Positions 1 through 8,769 of a DNA stretch of 64,000 nt are shown piece after piece. The stretch spans positions 300,027 through 364,026 of the forward strand of contig JAJDEB010000002.1 in the NCBI GenBank assembly GCA_029260015.1, written 5' to 3'. Every line of letters starts with the position of its first letter. Position 1 is the stretch's first letter. Under the pieces are notes generated by a model, which was given only the letters and a program-made list of their open reading frames with translations, ran no database searches and was not told the DNA's origin. Source of the DNA: Phycisphaerae bacterium (lineage in GTDB: Bacteria > Planctomycetota > Phycisphaerae > UBA1845). The translations under genes and the position numbers were made by a program.

Positions 1-64
1 TAGGTTCTTGATCGCCAGGCGCAATAACTAAGCCGGTGAGGATTATCATAAGCAATGTCGGCAT
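1..64 (-). CDS. Partial membrane or secreted protein, N-terminus only
   Basis: Reading leftwards from an ATG at 64 there are 21 open codons that run off the window. The peptide begins MPTLLMIILTGLVIAPGDQE, a hydrophobic start that fits a signal sequence or first membrane helix. It is divergent from the DtxR-type regulator at 279, a common arrangement for a metal transporter and its regulator, but that is inference from position only. No SD was identified, and the product cannot be named from 21 residues. Confidence 0.3.
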   Translation of the reverse strand, partial: MPTLLMIILTGLVIAPGDQEP

Positions 65-196
65 GGGCAGGGCTCCATGTGGGCGGTGTTATCGGTTGAT
101 GTTATGAATCGATTCGCGCTTGTTGAACCATTATACGGTGATTGAGGGTTGTGCGATGCGGTTAAAGAAGGGCGGTTTTGGCCAGATGAACGTGGT

Positions 197-225
197 TTGT
201 TCGGTGGCTAATGGCGGTATATAAT
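197..225 (+). promoter_or_regulatory. Putative promoter of the DtxR-like gene
   Basis: A perfect TATAAT lies at 220-225. Seventeen bases upstream, at 197-202, is TTGTTC, which matches only the TTG half of the -35 consensus. It sits about 50 bases before the ATG at 279. Support is the -10 match and position only. Confidence 0.3.
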
Positions 226-278
226 AGGGATATTGAATGATTTCTGGGTGGGATTAGTTTTCGCGAGGTGATGTGACC

Positions 279-773
279 ATGCACAAGAGCGGTGGGTTGT
301 CAGCCACACACGAGATGTACTTGAAGATTATTTATCAGCTTCGCGCTTCGGGCGATCCTGCTCGAGTTGGGCAGATGGCCAAGGGTTTGGGCGTGCATCC
401 CTCGACGGTGTCGGCTGTCGTGCGGACGCTCGATCGGATGGAGTTGGTCACGCACGATCGCTACGGGGTGGTGAAGCTGACGGATGTCGGAGCGAAGTTG
501 GCCGAGTGCGTGGTGCGGCGTTTTGAGGTGCTGCGCGAGTTCTTCATCAATGTATTGGGGCTGGACGAAGAAACGGCAGAAGTTGAAGCCTGCGAAACCG
601 AACATGTTTTGAGTCCAGACTCGGTCGGCCGCCTTGAACAAGTTACCAACCAACTGCGAGAGTCTGGTTTCACTCCGCCAACCGACTTCGCGCCGGCATT
701 CAGTGCGTTGTGCCATGATTGCGTAGAAGCCGGCACCTGCCAAGCCGCCGATGCGGTACCGCTGAATAAGTAA
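279..773 (+). CDS. DtxR/MntR-family metal-dependent transcriptional regulator
   Basis: 164 residues. The N-terminal half is a winged helix: a helix-turn-helix around residues 28-58 (VGQMAKGLGVHPSTVSAVVR) followed by a wing. The central helix has EACETEHVLSP, which aligns with the metal-binding 'ACxxEHxxS' segment of DtxR/IdeR, including the Cys and the Glu-His pair. The protein ends shortly after a CHDC...C cluster (about residues 146-154) and has no SH3-like C-terminal domain, so it is of the short MntR-like kind. ATG at 279 is preferred because GAGGTG at 265-270 is 8 bases upstream; a GTG at 273 would be too close to that SD. The family senses Fe(II) or Mn(II); which metal is not decidable here. 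The extra C-terminal cysteines could bind metal. Confidence 0.85.
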   Translation: MHKSGGLSATHEMYLKIIYQLRASGDPARVGQMAKGLGVHPSTVSAVVRTLDRMELVTHDRYGVVKLTDVGAKLAECVVRRFEVLREFFINVLGLDEETAEVEACETEHVLSPDSVGRLEQVTNQLRESGFTPPTDFAPAFSALCHDCVEAGTCQAADAVPLNK

Positions 774-848
774 GGCGGGTTCAAGTGTCGCAAACGACTT
801 CCTCTGCGCGGCGTCAGTATCGATTCCACGAGGCAGATTACTTGAACC

Positions 849-1124
849 ATGGCAGAACGCACGAATTTCAAAAGCTACAACAAGAAAATTGCGATTGACG
901 ATGGCGAAGGAGGCTCGAAGCTAAGGGTCTATCAGCGAATCGGGCGTGGAGTAGAATCGGATCGTCTTTTGGTCAAGTGCGGTGACTGTCACGAGAAGAT
1001 TCAGATTTGCTATGACGATACATATGGAATAGAGATCGAAGGCGTCTATGCATCGATTGCTGAGTGGAGGCGTGTTCTGCTACCGCTACTATATCCCAAA
1101 GGCGATGGGCCAGATTTTGAATGA
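849..1124 (+). CDS. Small hypothetical protein with a Cys-pair motif
   Basis: 91 residues, not recognised. It contains one CxxC (KCGDCHEK, about residues 43-50) and a later single Cys, has no signal peptide or membrane helix, and ends in an acidic tail. It lies 75 bases downstream of the DtxR-like gene on the same strand, so co-transcription is possible. There is no clear SD before the ATG. It is called a gene because the frame fills the gap and the composition looks protein-like; no function is assigned. Confidence 0.5.
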   Translation: MAERTNFKSYNKKIAIDDGEGGSKLRVYQRIGRGVESDRLLVKCGDCHEKIQICYDDTYGIEIEGVYASIAEWRRVLLPLLYPKGDGPDFE

Positions 1125-1212
1125 GCCGTGATGCGGCGTTTCTATCAAAAATGTGATTTGGTGCGCATCCGTGAAATTTGCGCGATCCCAGACGGCTTCA
1201 TTCGTAATCGAA

Positions 1213-1249
1213 TCAAAAAAGCGGACCACCCGATTGGGTGATCCGCTTG
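1213..1249 (-). terminator. Rho-independent terminator of the PEP-CTERM gene
   Basis: Arms at 1219-1231 and 1236-1248 (AAGCGGACCACCC against GGGTGATCCGCTT) pair with one G-T wobble around a GATT loop. Read on the minus strand the stem is followed by a run of T residues (1215-1220). It lies 35-70 bases past the stop codon of the gene at 1283-1990. Confidence 0.8.
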
Positions 1250-1282
1250 TTATGTTTCTGTATTGCTGCTTGCCGAAACGAA

Positions 1283-1990
1283 TTACGAGCGGCGACGTAG
1301 GGCTACCACTGCGCCCAATGCCAGGAGCATCGCCGATGCCGGTTCTGGAGCGAGGACGGCATTGAATACCGAGTTGACGTCGCATGCATAGTGGAACGGC
1401 AGCAGAATCGGATTCTCAAAGTCCGTCGTGGATGGGTCGAGCATGACGCTGTCATCTTCCCACACCATTGAGGCTGTGCCGTCGATCACATCGTCGCGAA
1501 GGGCGTCAACGGTGAGTGTTCCGAACGATGTGCTGGGCAGCAACACCGACTGACCGGGGAAGCCGAACATGCTCAGGTCGTTGGTGAAGGTGATTTCGTA
1601 GGTGTCGGTGGTTTCAAAACCAAACGTGCCATCGCCATTGTCGGTGAGGCGGCCCGGTTCGGAACCGGGAATGATGCTGACCGTGATCGGGCCCGTTTCA
1701 ACATCGGGTCCGGTGCTGTTGGGCAGCAGGATGGAACCGATTTGCTGCGAATAGTTGGTGAATTTGGCGGTTTCATTGTCGAAGTCGATTTCCATGCCGA
1801 ACGTGGTTTCCGAGATTTCGGAATCGCGGACCCCGCCGTTGCCAGCAAAGTCGAGCGCAAATGTGCTTTCTGGTGCGCCTATCGACTGGTCCTGCACAGC
1901 GCTGAGGATATACGGCGTTGCTGACGCGGTTGATGCGGCAAACATGCCGGCGAGCGCGGCGACTGCTAAGATCGATCGTGCGTTTTTCAT
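1283..1990 (-). CDS. Exported PEP-CTERM protein of unknown function
   Basis: 235 residues. Residues 1-24 form a signal peptide (basic MKNAR, hydrophobic core, cleavage after AST-ASA). The C-terminus is a textbook PEP-CTERM sorting signal: PEPASA, a hydrophobic stretch LLALGAVVAL, then RRRS at the very end. Such proteins are recognised by an exosortase, which is not in this window. The body (about 25-205) is beta-rich and acidic with no motif I recognise. AAGGAG sits about 11 bases before the ATG, and a strong terminator follows the gene, so it is probably monocistronic. Confidence 0.85.
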   Translation of the reverse strand: MKNARSILAVAALAGMFAASTASATPYILSAVQDQSIGAPESTFALDFAGNGGVRDSEISETTFGMEIDFDNETAKFTNYSQQIGSILLPNSTGPDVETGPITVSIIPGSEPGRLTDNGDGTFGFETTDTYEITFTNDLSMFGFPGQSVLLPSTSFGTLTVDALRDDVIDGTASMVWEDDSVMLDPSTTDFENPILLPFHYACDVNSVFNAVLAPEPASAMLLALGAVVALRRRS

Positions 1991-2339
1991 GGTTTCGTGT
2001 TCTCCTTCAGCCCGGATTGATTAACCCGGAAAAGTTCTCTCCACCTCGTGGCGACTCCGCGCGCCTGATTGACGTGGTTGTGACCCGCAACAAGTGACCA
2101 AGAATTGGTGGGCTTGTCAACGCTGCCACGCGTCCGAAATGTGCCAAGTCGTCTGGTTGCAGCTTGCTGATACATTTGCATTACATTTTCGGCATACAAC
2201 ATCTGACAAATACGGGGTTTGTCGCCTCAATATCCGGCGCAAAGCCATGTCGTCGTCAACGCTTGCGGATTCGCATTTTGCGCTGGGTCCACTACGATTT
2301 AGCGGGCTTGGCCAATCGACTGCGAGCGCTCCGATTAAC
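1991..2339. other. Intergenic region between divergent genes
   Basis: About 350 bases between the divergently transcribed PEP-CTERM and PaaK-like genes. It should hold both promoters, but no convincing -35/-10 pair or operator was found. The frame of the downstream gene is open back to a GTG at 2094, with an in-frame ATG at 2247, so part of this stretch could be coding if an upstream start is used. Confidence 0.4.
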
Positions 2340-3653
2340 ATGCACACCGACATCGCAAAAGAGATGAGCATCGACCGCGAAACGCTCGCCCAACTGCAGC
2401 GCAAAAAACTCGCAATTCTATTTGAAACCATCCGAAGTGAGGCAACTCGGCGCGATTCATTCTATTCAAGAAAATTCGACGGTATTGCGTTTGATCCGGC
2501 GTGTGATGACCTGCGCAAGTTGCCGCTTACAACGCGCGCAGAGTTGCAGCAGGATCAACAATCGCGGCCGCCATATGGAACCATCCTCACGCAAGACGTT
2601 GACGCCTATGTGCGGTTTCATCAAACGTCGAGCACTTCAGGTGAGCCGCTTCGTTGGCCCGACACGCGTGCGAATTGGGAGTGGTGGATTCGGTGCTGGC
2701 AGTTTGTTTTCTCTGGTGCGGAAGTGTCGGCGGCTGACCGCGTGGTGTTTCCGTTTTCGTTCGGACCGTTTGTCGGGTTCTGGTCAGCATTTGATGCGGC
2801 GCAAGATCGCGGTTGTTTGTGCATGCCGGCAGGTGGAATGTCGAGCGCCGCGCGGTTGAATTACATCGCGGACAATTCGGCAACCGTTGTGTGCTGCACG
2901 CCGACGTACGCATTGCGGTTGGCAGAAGTCGCCACTGCGGAAGGAATCGATCTCGCGGGGCTTGGCGTGCGGGCGATCATCGTTGCGGGTGAACCGGGTG
3001 GGAGCATTCCTGCGACCCGCGAGCGCATCGAGTCTGCATGGGGGACGCAGGTGTTCGACCATGTCGGGATGACCGAGATCGGGGCGTGGGGCTTTCAGAC
3101 GAAGAATTATCGCGATGGCATGTACATCATCGAAAGCGAATTCATTGCTGAAGTTATCGATCCCGATACGCTTGAGCCAGTCGGTGACGGTGAACTTGGC
3201 GAGTTGGTGCTGACCAATCTCGGGCGCGTGGGCAGTCCGTTGATACGTTATCGCACGGGCGATCTTGTCCGGATGACCGTCAAGCAAGGGCCGGAAGATG
3301 TCGCGTTTGCCCGCGTGATTGGTGGTGTGGTCGGGCGGGCTGACGACATGATGGTCGTGCGTGGTAACAATGTGTTTCCGTCGGCGATCGAAGATGTGCT
3401 TCGCCAATTCAAAGAGGTTGGCGAGTACCGAATGACATTGGTTGCGAGCAAACCGCTCAACGATTTACTGATCGAATTTGAAGTGGAAGCTGTTGGCGAA
3501 GAATCCGATGTCGTGTCGCAGGTAGTTGACGGTTTGCGGAGCCGCTTGAATTTCGCGCCGAAAGTCGCGGTTGTCGCGGCGGGCAGTTTGCCACGTTCGG
3601 AAATGAAGTCGCGCCGGATCGTCCGTGAGGATCGTGATGGGTCGGCAGGGTGA
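2340..3653 (+). CDS. PaaK-like AMP-forming CoA ligase (phenylacetate-CoA ligase family)
   Basis: 437 residues, close to the usual 430-440 of PaaK. Seen: the ATP/AMP-binding loop TSSTSGEPLRWP (about residues 96-107), VFDHVGMTEIGAWGF (the YGxTE-equivalent), the adenylate-ribose motif YRTGDLV, and the small C-terminal lid domain with RADDMMVVRGNNVFPSAIED. Family reaction: carboxylic acid + ATP + CoA to acyl-CoA + AMP + PPi, usually on aryl acids. ATG 2340 is chosen for family length; in-frame starts at 2247 and 2094 would add 31 or 82 residues with no family counterpart. Cytoplasmic. A second, shorter adenylating enzyme is encoded at 7663, so both may feed the reductase pathway discussed there. 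The substrate is unknown. Confidence 0.85.
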   Translation: MHTDIAKEMSIDRETLAQLQRKKLAILFETIRSEATRRDSFYSRKFDGIAFDPACDDLRKLPLTTRAELQQDQQSRPPYGTILTQDVDAYVRFHQTSSTSGEPLRWPDTRANWEWWIRCWQFVFSGAEVSAADRVVFPFSFGPFVGFWSAFDAAQDRGCLCMPAGGMSSAARLNYIADNSATVVCCTPTYALRLAEVATAEGIDLAGLGVRAIIVAGEPGGSIPATRERIESAWGTQVFDHVGMTEIGAWGFQTKNYRDGMYIIESEFIAEVIDPDTLEPVGDGELGELVLTNLGRVGSPLIRYRTGDLVRMTVKQGPEDVAFARVIGGVVGRADDMMVVRGNNVFPSAIEDVLRQFKEVGEYRMTLVASKPLNDLLIEFEVEAVGEESDVVSQVVDGLRSRLNFAPKVAVVAAGSLPRSEMKSRRIVREDRDGSAG

Positions 3654-3797
3654 TGCAAGGCGTTCGGTGGGCGGTGTGTAACAGGTATGTCATGGCGGGG
3701 GCGTCGCGTTCGCCTGAATGAATTATTTGCTAGAATGATCGGTTCAAGACCCACACGTTCGGATTCAACCAACTTCTTAAGTTAAGGAAACCAACAC

Positions 3798-6059
3798 GTG
3801 AAACGTTCCCAGAACTACATTTTAATGTTGACCCTTTTGTGCTGTGCGGCGCCGTCGCTGGCCAACGATTGGCCATACTGGCGCGGGCCCGAACAAAACG
3901 GTTTTTCGCGCGAGAATGCGCCGGTGACTTCATGGTCGAAGGACGGTGAAAACCTGGCATGGAGGTCCGATGTCGGGGGGCGCTCGACGCCGGTTGTCAT
4001 GAATGGCCGACTCTACGAAATTGCTCCGGTCGGTGAGGGCGAGTCGCGGCAGGAGCGAGTGGTCTGCCTCGACGCCAACACCGGTAAGAAGATTTGGGAG
4101 CATCGCTTCAACGTGTTTCATACCGACATCGTGGAGAATCGCGTTGGGTGGACGGCTGTCGTGGGCGATCCGCAAACGGGCAATGTGTACGCGCACGGCA
4201 CCGGTGGCGAGATGTTCTGTTTTTCCGGAGATGGCAAGGTTCTCTGGAAGCGTTCGATGACCGAAGAGTTTGGCCGAATCAGTGGATATGGCGGGCGTTT
4301 GCACACTCCGATTATCGATGAAGATCGGGTGATCGTCAGTTTCCTGAATTCAAGTTGGGGTCCGATGGCCAAGCCGACGCATCGTTGGTTGGCGCTGGAT
4401 AAGAATACGGGCGAGGTGATTTGGTGGTCGGCACCGGGTGGTGCACCACTGGACACGACTTATGCGGTGCCTGTGGTCGCGGTGATCGGCGGGAAGCGAA
4501 TGCTGATCGTCGGTGCTGCTGATGGAAACATATATGGCCTGTTGGCTCGATCGGGCGAGCGGGTGTGGTCATACAAACTCAGCAAGCGTGGGTTGAATTC
4601 GTCGATCGTGGTTGATGGTGACTACGCTTACGTCTGCCACAGTGAAGAGAATTACACGACAACGGAAATGGGTGCGGTGGTATGCATCGACGCGACCAAA
4701 ACGGGCGATATCACCGAAGATGGCGCGGTTTGGCGACACGATGGTTTGACGGTGGGGTATGCGTCACCAGCGATTGCGAACGGGCGTTTGTATGTCGTCA
4801 ACAACGCGGCAACGATGCTTTGCTTCGACGCCAAAACCGGAAAGAAAATCTGGGAATATGACATGGGTCGCGTCGGTAAGAGTTCGCCGACGGTGACGGC
4901 TGACGGCGTGATTTATTACGGCGAGCAGACCGGCATGTTCCATATTCTAAAGGACGAGGGCGACAAGTGTGTTTCGCTCGATAAGGATACGTTCGAACGC
5001 GACGACAACCTTGTGGATGAGATTTATGGTTCGCCGGTCGTCGCCAATGGCCGTGTGTATTTTATGACACGATATGGCACTTATTGTCTTGGCGAAGGCG
5101 GCGGGGAAACAAAAGTCGAGGTTCCGGGAATACCCACTGAGACGGCTGACACGCGCGAAGGTCACGAGTATGACGACTTCCGATTGGTACCGGCAGAAGT
5201 AACGGTGGCTCCTGGCGAGTCGGTCAAATTTGAGATTCGCCGCTACAGTTCTGCCGGTTCCAAAGCGTTTGCGCCTGATGCCATTGATGGCAAGATTGAA
5301 TGGGCGGTCAAAGGCGGGCATGGCGAAGTGTCATCAGATGGCACTTTCACTGCGGCGGCTGGCGGCTTCGGCGCTGGAATCGTCGAGGCGAATATCAAGG
5401 TTGGTGACAAACAGTATGCCATGACGCCATCCCGCGTTCGCGTTTCGCCCAAGGTGCCCTATTCGGTGGATTTTGAGAACATGCCGGTCGGGTCGGTGCC
5501 CCCGGGTTGGATCGGTGTTTCCAAGAAGACGGATATTCTTGAAATGGACGGCGGAAGGGTGCTGCGCAAGATCACCAGCATGAAGTTCCCGTCACCACCG
5601 TTTATGCGATTGCGGTCTTACGTCGGTCCGTCAATTGAAGGCGGGTATACGGTGCAGTGCGATCTGATGGGTCAGGCGAAGAAGAAGCGATTCAAACCGG
5701 ACATGGGTTTGATCAACTCGCGCTATCGCATGATTGCGATGGGTATGGGTGATGTGTTGCGGGTTGAATCGTGGTCACCGCTGCCTCGCATTCGTCACGA
5801 CGTGAAATTCAAATATGACCCCGACAAGTGGTATACGCTGAAGTTTGAGGTGAAGCCCGACGGAGATAAAGCCCACCTGCGTGGCAAGATTTGGCCGCGC
5901 GATGAAGCTGAACCCAGTGAGTGGCTGATCGATGTGGTCGATTCATCTCCGAATACTGAAGGCAGTCCTGGCATTTATGCCTATTCGACGAACACGACCT
6001 CCAAGAGCGACGGTCCTGAAAACTATTACGACAATTTCAAGGTGACCAACAATGAATAA
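3798..6059 (+). CDS. Secreted PQQ-like beta-propeller protein with C-terminal Ig-like and sandwich domains
   Basis: 753 residues. GTG start with AAGGA 9 bases upstream. Residues 1-22 form a signal peptide ending PSLA. Residues about 24-435 form a PQQ-like propeller: '[13 protein letters not shown]' opens it, and blade motifs recur as [30 protein letters not shown] and [12 protein letters not shown]. About 450-550 looks Ig-like ([13 protein letters not shown]). About 555-750 starts [14 protein letters not shown] and resembles a LamG-like carbohydrate-binding sandwich. Propellers of this type in planctomycetes often lack PQQ-dependent dehydrogenase activity, so catalysis is not asserted. It overlaps the next propeller gene by 8 bases, which implies translational coupling and joint function at the cell surface or periplasm. 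Confidence 0.85.
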   Translation: MKRSQNYILMLTLLCCAAPSLANDWPYWRGPEQNGFSRENAPVTSWSKDGENLAWRSDVGGRSTPVVMNGRLYEIAPVGEGESRQERVVCLDANTGKKIWEHRFNVFHTDIVENRVGWTAVVGDPQTGNVYAHGTGGEMFCFSGDGKVLWKRSMTEEFGRISGYGGRLHTPIIDEDRVIVSFLNSSWGPMAKPTHRWLALDKNTGEVIWWSAPGGAPLDTTYAVPVVAVIGGKRMLIVGAADGNIYGLLARSGERVWSYKLSKRGLNSSIVVDGDYAYVCHSEENYTTTEMGAVVCIDATKTGDITEDGAVWRHDGLTVGYASPAIANGRLYVVNNAATMLCFDAKTGKKIWEYDMGRVGKSSPTVTADGVIYYGEQTGMFHILKDEGDKCVSLDKDTFERDDNLVDEIYGSPVVANGRVYFMTRYGTYCLGEGGGETKVEVPGIPTETADTREGHEYDDFRLVPAEVTVAPGESVKFEIRRYSSAGSKAFAPDAIDGKIEWAVKGGHGEVSSDGTFTAAAGGFGAGIVEANIKVGDKQYAMTPSRVRVSPKVPYSVDFENMPVGSVPPGWIGVSKKTDILEMDGGRVLRKITSMKFPSPPFMRLRSYVGPSIEGGYTVQCDLMGQAKKKRFKPDMGLINSRYRMIAMGMGDVLRVESWSPLPRIRHDVKFKYDPDKWYTLKFEVKPDGDKAHLRGKIWPRDEAEPSEWLIDVVDSSPNTEGSPGIYAYSTNTTSKSDGPENYYDNFKVTNNE

Positions 6060-7581
6060 TCGAAAGGCGCGTTCGTATCGCGTGATGATGTCAGCCGCTG
6101 CCATTGGATGTTTGGCGGCGCAAGTTAGTGCAGAACCACTGGCGAAAGCCAAGAAGGGCGATTGGCCGATGTGGGGCGGTTCGGGTGATCGCAACATGGT
6201 TTCGGGTGAAACCAATATCGCATCCCAGTGGGACCTGGAAGCCAAGAAGAATATCAAGTGGACGGTTGAACTCGGTTCGCAAACGTATGGCAACCCGATC
6301 ATTGTCAATGGAAAAGTCTTAGCCGGTACGAACAACAACGGTCACCTGCGCCCTGGAATTGAAGGCGATAAGGGTGTGATCGTTTGCGTTGATGCCAAAT
6401 CCGGAAAACTGCTCTGGCAAATGACGCACGACAAACTTCCCACTGGCCGTGTTAACGATTGGCCGGAGCAGGGGATTTGTTCGACACCTTATGTTGAGGG
6501 CGATCGCTTTTGGTACGTCAGCAACAAATGTGAATTGGTGTGCGCTGACATCGAAGGTTTCTTGGACGGCGAAAACGACGGGCCTTTCAAGGATGAAATC
6601 TATAAGGAAAAACACGACGGTGATATCGTCTGGAAGTACGACATGATCGAGGAGTTGGGCGTGTTTCCGCACAACCTCGCGACGTCGTCTCCGGTGGGCT
6701 ATGGCGATCTGATTTTCATCAATACGTCTAACGGTGTCGATGAAGGTCACCTTGATCTGCCGGTGGCGAATGCGCCGGACTTTATTGCGGTGAACAAGAA
6801 GACGGGTGAGTTGGTTTGGGAGAATAATGATCCGGCTGACAAGGTGCTTCACGGTAGTTGGTCATCGCCAGCCGTCGGTATGGTGGCGGGCAACCCGCAG
6901 GTGGTTTTCGCAGGTGGTGATGGTTGGTGTTATTCGTTTGAACCGAAGACTGGCAAGCTCATTTGGAAATTCGACTTGAACCCCAAGGGTTCGGTTTGGG
7001 AATTGGGTGGTCGCGGGACGAAGAACAACATCATCGCGACGCCGGTGATTCATGAAAACAAGGTGTACCTGTGCGTCGGGCAGGATCCGGAACACGGCGA
7101 GGGGCCGGGGCATTTGTATGCGATCGATGCAACCAAGACCGGTGACATCACCGAGAGTGGCCGCATCTGGCACGTTGGCGATGAGAAATTCAATCGCTCG
7201 ATGTCGACGGTGGCGATCGCGGACGGACTGCTTTACATCTCGGATTTGAGCGGGTTCTTGTATTGCCTTGATCTCAAGACGGGTAAGGAGCATTGGAAGT
7301 ACGACACTTATGCGGCGATCTGGGGTTCGCCTTATGTCGTCGATGGAAAGGTGTACTTGGGCGATGAGGACGGCGAAGTCGTTGTTCTCAAGCACGGTCC
7401 GAAGTTGCAGGAGATTGCAACGAACGACATGCGCAATTCGGTGTACACGTCACCGGTGGCGTCAAACGGAACGCTTTATGTGACCAATCGACGGATGTTG
7501 GTTGCGATTGAATTGCCGAAAGAGGGCGAGAAGAAACCTGCGACTGTCGAAGCGGAAAGCAAGCCCAAAACAGACGGGTAG
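6052..7581 (+). CDS. Exported PQQ-like beta-propeller protein
   Basis: 509 residues. Signal peptide residues 1-26 (ends AQVSAEP). The rest is a single PQQ-type propeller: [15 protein letters not shown] opens it, and blade motifs include [30 protein letters not shown] and [12 protein letters not shown]. The last 20 residues are a Lys/Glu-rich tail. The ATG lies inside the 3' end of the preceding propeller gene (AAGG about 8 bases before), so the two are almost certainly one translation unit. A palindromic repeat begins 5 bases after the stop codon. Possible roles are protein scaffold or quinoprotein dehydrogenase; the typical catalytic and PQQ-contact residues could not be placed with confidence. 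Confidence 0.85.
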   Translation: MNNRKARSYRVMMSAAAIGCLAAQVSAEPLAKAKKGDWPMWGGSGDRNMVSGETNIASQWDLEAKKNIKWTVELGSQTYGNPIIVNGKVLAGTNNNGHLRPGIEGDKGVIVCVDAKSGKLLWQMTHDKLPTGRVNDWPEQGICSTPYVEGDRFWYVSNKCELVCADIEGFLDGENDGPFKDEIYKEKHDGDIVWKYDMIEELGVFPHNLATSSPVGYGDLIFINTSNGVDEGHLDLPVANAPDFIAVNKKTGELVWENNDPADKVLHGSWSSPAVGMVAGNPQVVFAGGDGWCYSFEPKTGKLIWKFDLNPKGSVWELGGRGTKNNIIATPVIHENKVYLCVGQDPEHGEGPGHLYAIDATKTGDITESGRIWHVGDEKFNRSMSTVAIADGLLYISDLSGFLYCLDLKTGKEHWKYDTYAAIWGSPYVVDGKVYLGDEDGEVVVLKHGPKLQEIATNDMRNSVYTSPVASNGTLYVTNRRMLVAIELPKEGEKKPATVEAESKPKTDG

Positions 7582-7586
7582 CATTT

Positions 7587-7650
7587 GTAGGGTGGGCCGT
7601 GCCCACCGCTGTTCGAATATCAACGACATGGTGGGCATGGCCCACCCTAC
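7587..7650. repeat. REP/BIME-like palindromic repeat, GTAGGGTGGGCC type
   Basis: Outer arms GTAGGGTGGGCC (7587-7598) and GGCCCACCCTAC (7639-7650) are perfect inverted repeats. Each half also folds on itself: GGTGGGC-CGT-GCCCACC and GGTGGGC-ATG-GCCCACC. A close relative lies inside a coding sequence at 37356-37421. Its right edge is 12 bases from the start codon at 7663. It could end transcription of the propeller genes or stabilise mRNA ends; no transposase gene of the RAYT type is present in the window. Confidence 0.85.
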
Positions 7651-7662
7651 GGGTTGAAGTTT

Positions 7663-8769
7663 ATGAATAGTGCAACAGGTACATCGGTCGGCTCATCCAT
7701 CGACGAGCGCGCCGCGGCAGCCAAGGTGGCGCTCGACGAACATACGCGCGAGATTGTTTCGTGGCATTTTGATCCCAAGACGGGCACGCCGTTTTGGCTC
7801 GATTATGCGTCGAAGCTGGATTGGAATCCGCGCGACGAGGTCAAGTGTTACAACGATCTCGACAAGTTTGATTTCTTTGAAGATGAGTGGCTTCGTCAAG
7901 GCAAGGTGCGCAGTTGGGTGCCGAAGGCCTACGCCAACGATCCAATCTACACGTTTGAAACGGGCGGCAGCACCGGTGTCCCCAAGTCGCGGATCAACAT
8001 CAAAGACTTTCGCATCGACTACGAACAGTTCAGCGACACGCTCAGCGACGAGACGTTTCCGCGAGGTGGCGATTGGTTGATGTTGGGGCCGTCGGGTCCG
8101 AGGCGATTGCGGTTGGCGGTCGAACATTTGTGCCAGCATCGCGGTGGGATTTGCTTTTGTGTAGACATGGACCCGCGCTGGGTGGTGAAGCTCATTAAAT
8201 CGTCGCGCCTGCGGGAAATGCACGAATACAAGGACCATGTCATCAATCAAGGCCTGACTCTGCTGCGGGCGCATAAGAATATTCAATGCCTATTCACCAC
8301 GCCGAAACTGCTCGAAGCGTTGTGCGAGCGGGTGTCGCTGGTTGAATACGGTATCAAAGGAGTGTTCTGTGGTGGGACGCAATTGACCGCACAGTTCCAT
8401 CGTTTTGCCCGTGAAGAATTGCTCGAAGGCAAGATCGATTTTGTGCCAACCTATGGCAACACGCTGATGGGTTTGGCGTGTCACAAACCGTTTGACCCGG
8501 CTGACAACTACAGTGTGATTTATCATCCGCCTTCACCGAGGGCGATGATCGAAGTTGTTGAACCCGACGACACGCGCAAGGTTGTTGAATATGGAAAGGT
8601 GGGTCGTGCGCGATTGACGACGCTGACCAAAGAGTTTTTCATGCCGCGATTCCTCGAGCGCGACGAAGGCGTGCGCACGCGACCTTGCGAAGAGTATCCG
8701 TGGGATGGTGTTGCCGATGTGCGACCCTTCAGCGGGTTTGCAACACCGATCGTCGAGGGGGTGTACTAA
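7663..8769 (+). CDS. Half-size AMP-binding enzyme, LuxE / phenylacetate-CoA-ligase-like
   Basis: 368 residues. An acyl-adenylating fold without the C-terminal lid domain: nucleotide loop TFETGGSTGVPKSR (about residues 104-117), FVPTYGNTLMG in the position of the YGxTE motif, and a terminal RFLERDEGVR. The length matches LuxE acyl-protein synthetases (about 370 residues), which activate a fatty acid with ATP and pass it to the partner LuxC; some PaaK-like proteins are also short. A Cys near the C-terminus (residue 342, RTRPCEEY) is a candidate acyl carrier, by analogy only. The ATG at 7663 is used; a TTG 9 bases earlier is the only upstream alternative. Its stop codon overlaps the next ATG (TAATG), so it is coupled to the reductase. 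Substrate unknown. Confidence 0.7.
   Translation: MNSATGTSVGSSIDERAAAAKVALDEHTREIVSWHFDPKTGTPFWLDYASKLDWNPRDEVKCYNDLDKFDFFEDEWLRQGKVRSWVPKAYANDPIYTFETGGSTGVPKSRINIKDFRIDYEQFSDTLSDETFPRGGDWLMLGPSGPRRLRLAVEHLCQHRGGICFCVDMDPRWVVKLIKSSRLREMHEYKDHVINQGLTLLRAHKNIQCLFTTPKLLEALCERVSLVEYGIKGVFCGGTQLTAQFHRFAREELLEGKIDFVPTYGNTLMGLACHKPFDPADNYSVIYHPPSPRAMIEVVEPDDTRKVVEYGKVGRARLTTLTKEFFMPRFLERDEGVRTRPCEEYPWDGVADVRPFSGFATPIVEGVY

Noticed and set aside
2094..2339. Upstream in-frame extension of the PaaK-like gene to GTG 2094 or ATG 2247.
   Set aside because: The extra 31-82 residues have no counterpart in the family and no SD supports either start.
7587..7650. Palindrome considered as an ordinary rho-independent terminator.
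   Set aside because: No T run follows on either strand and the same sequence occurs inside a coding region, so a repeat element fits better.
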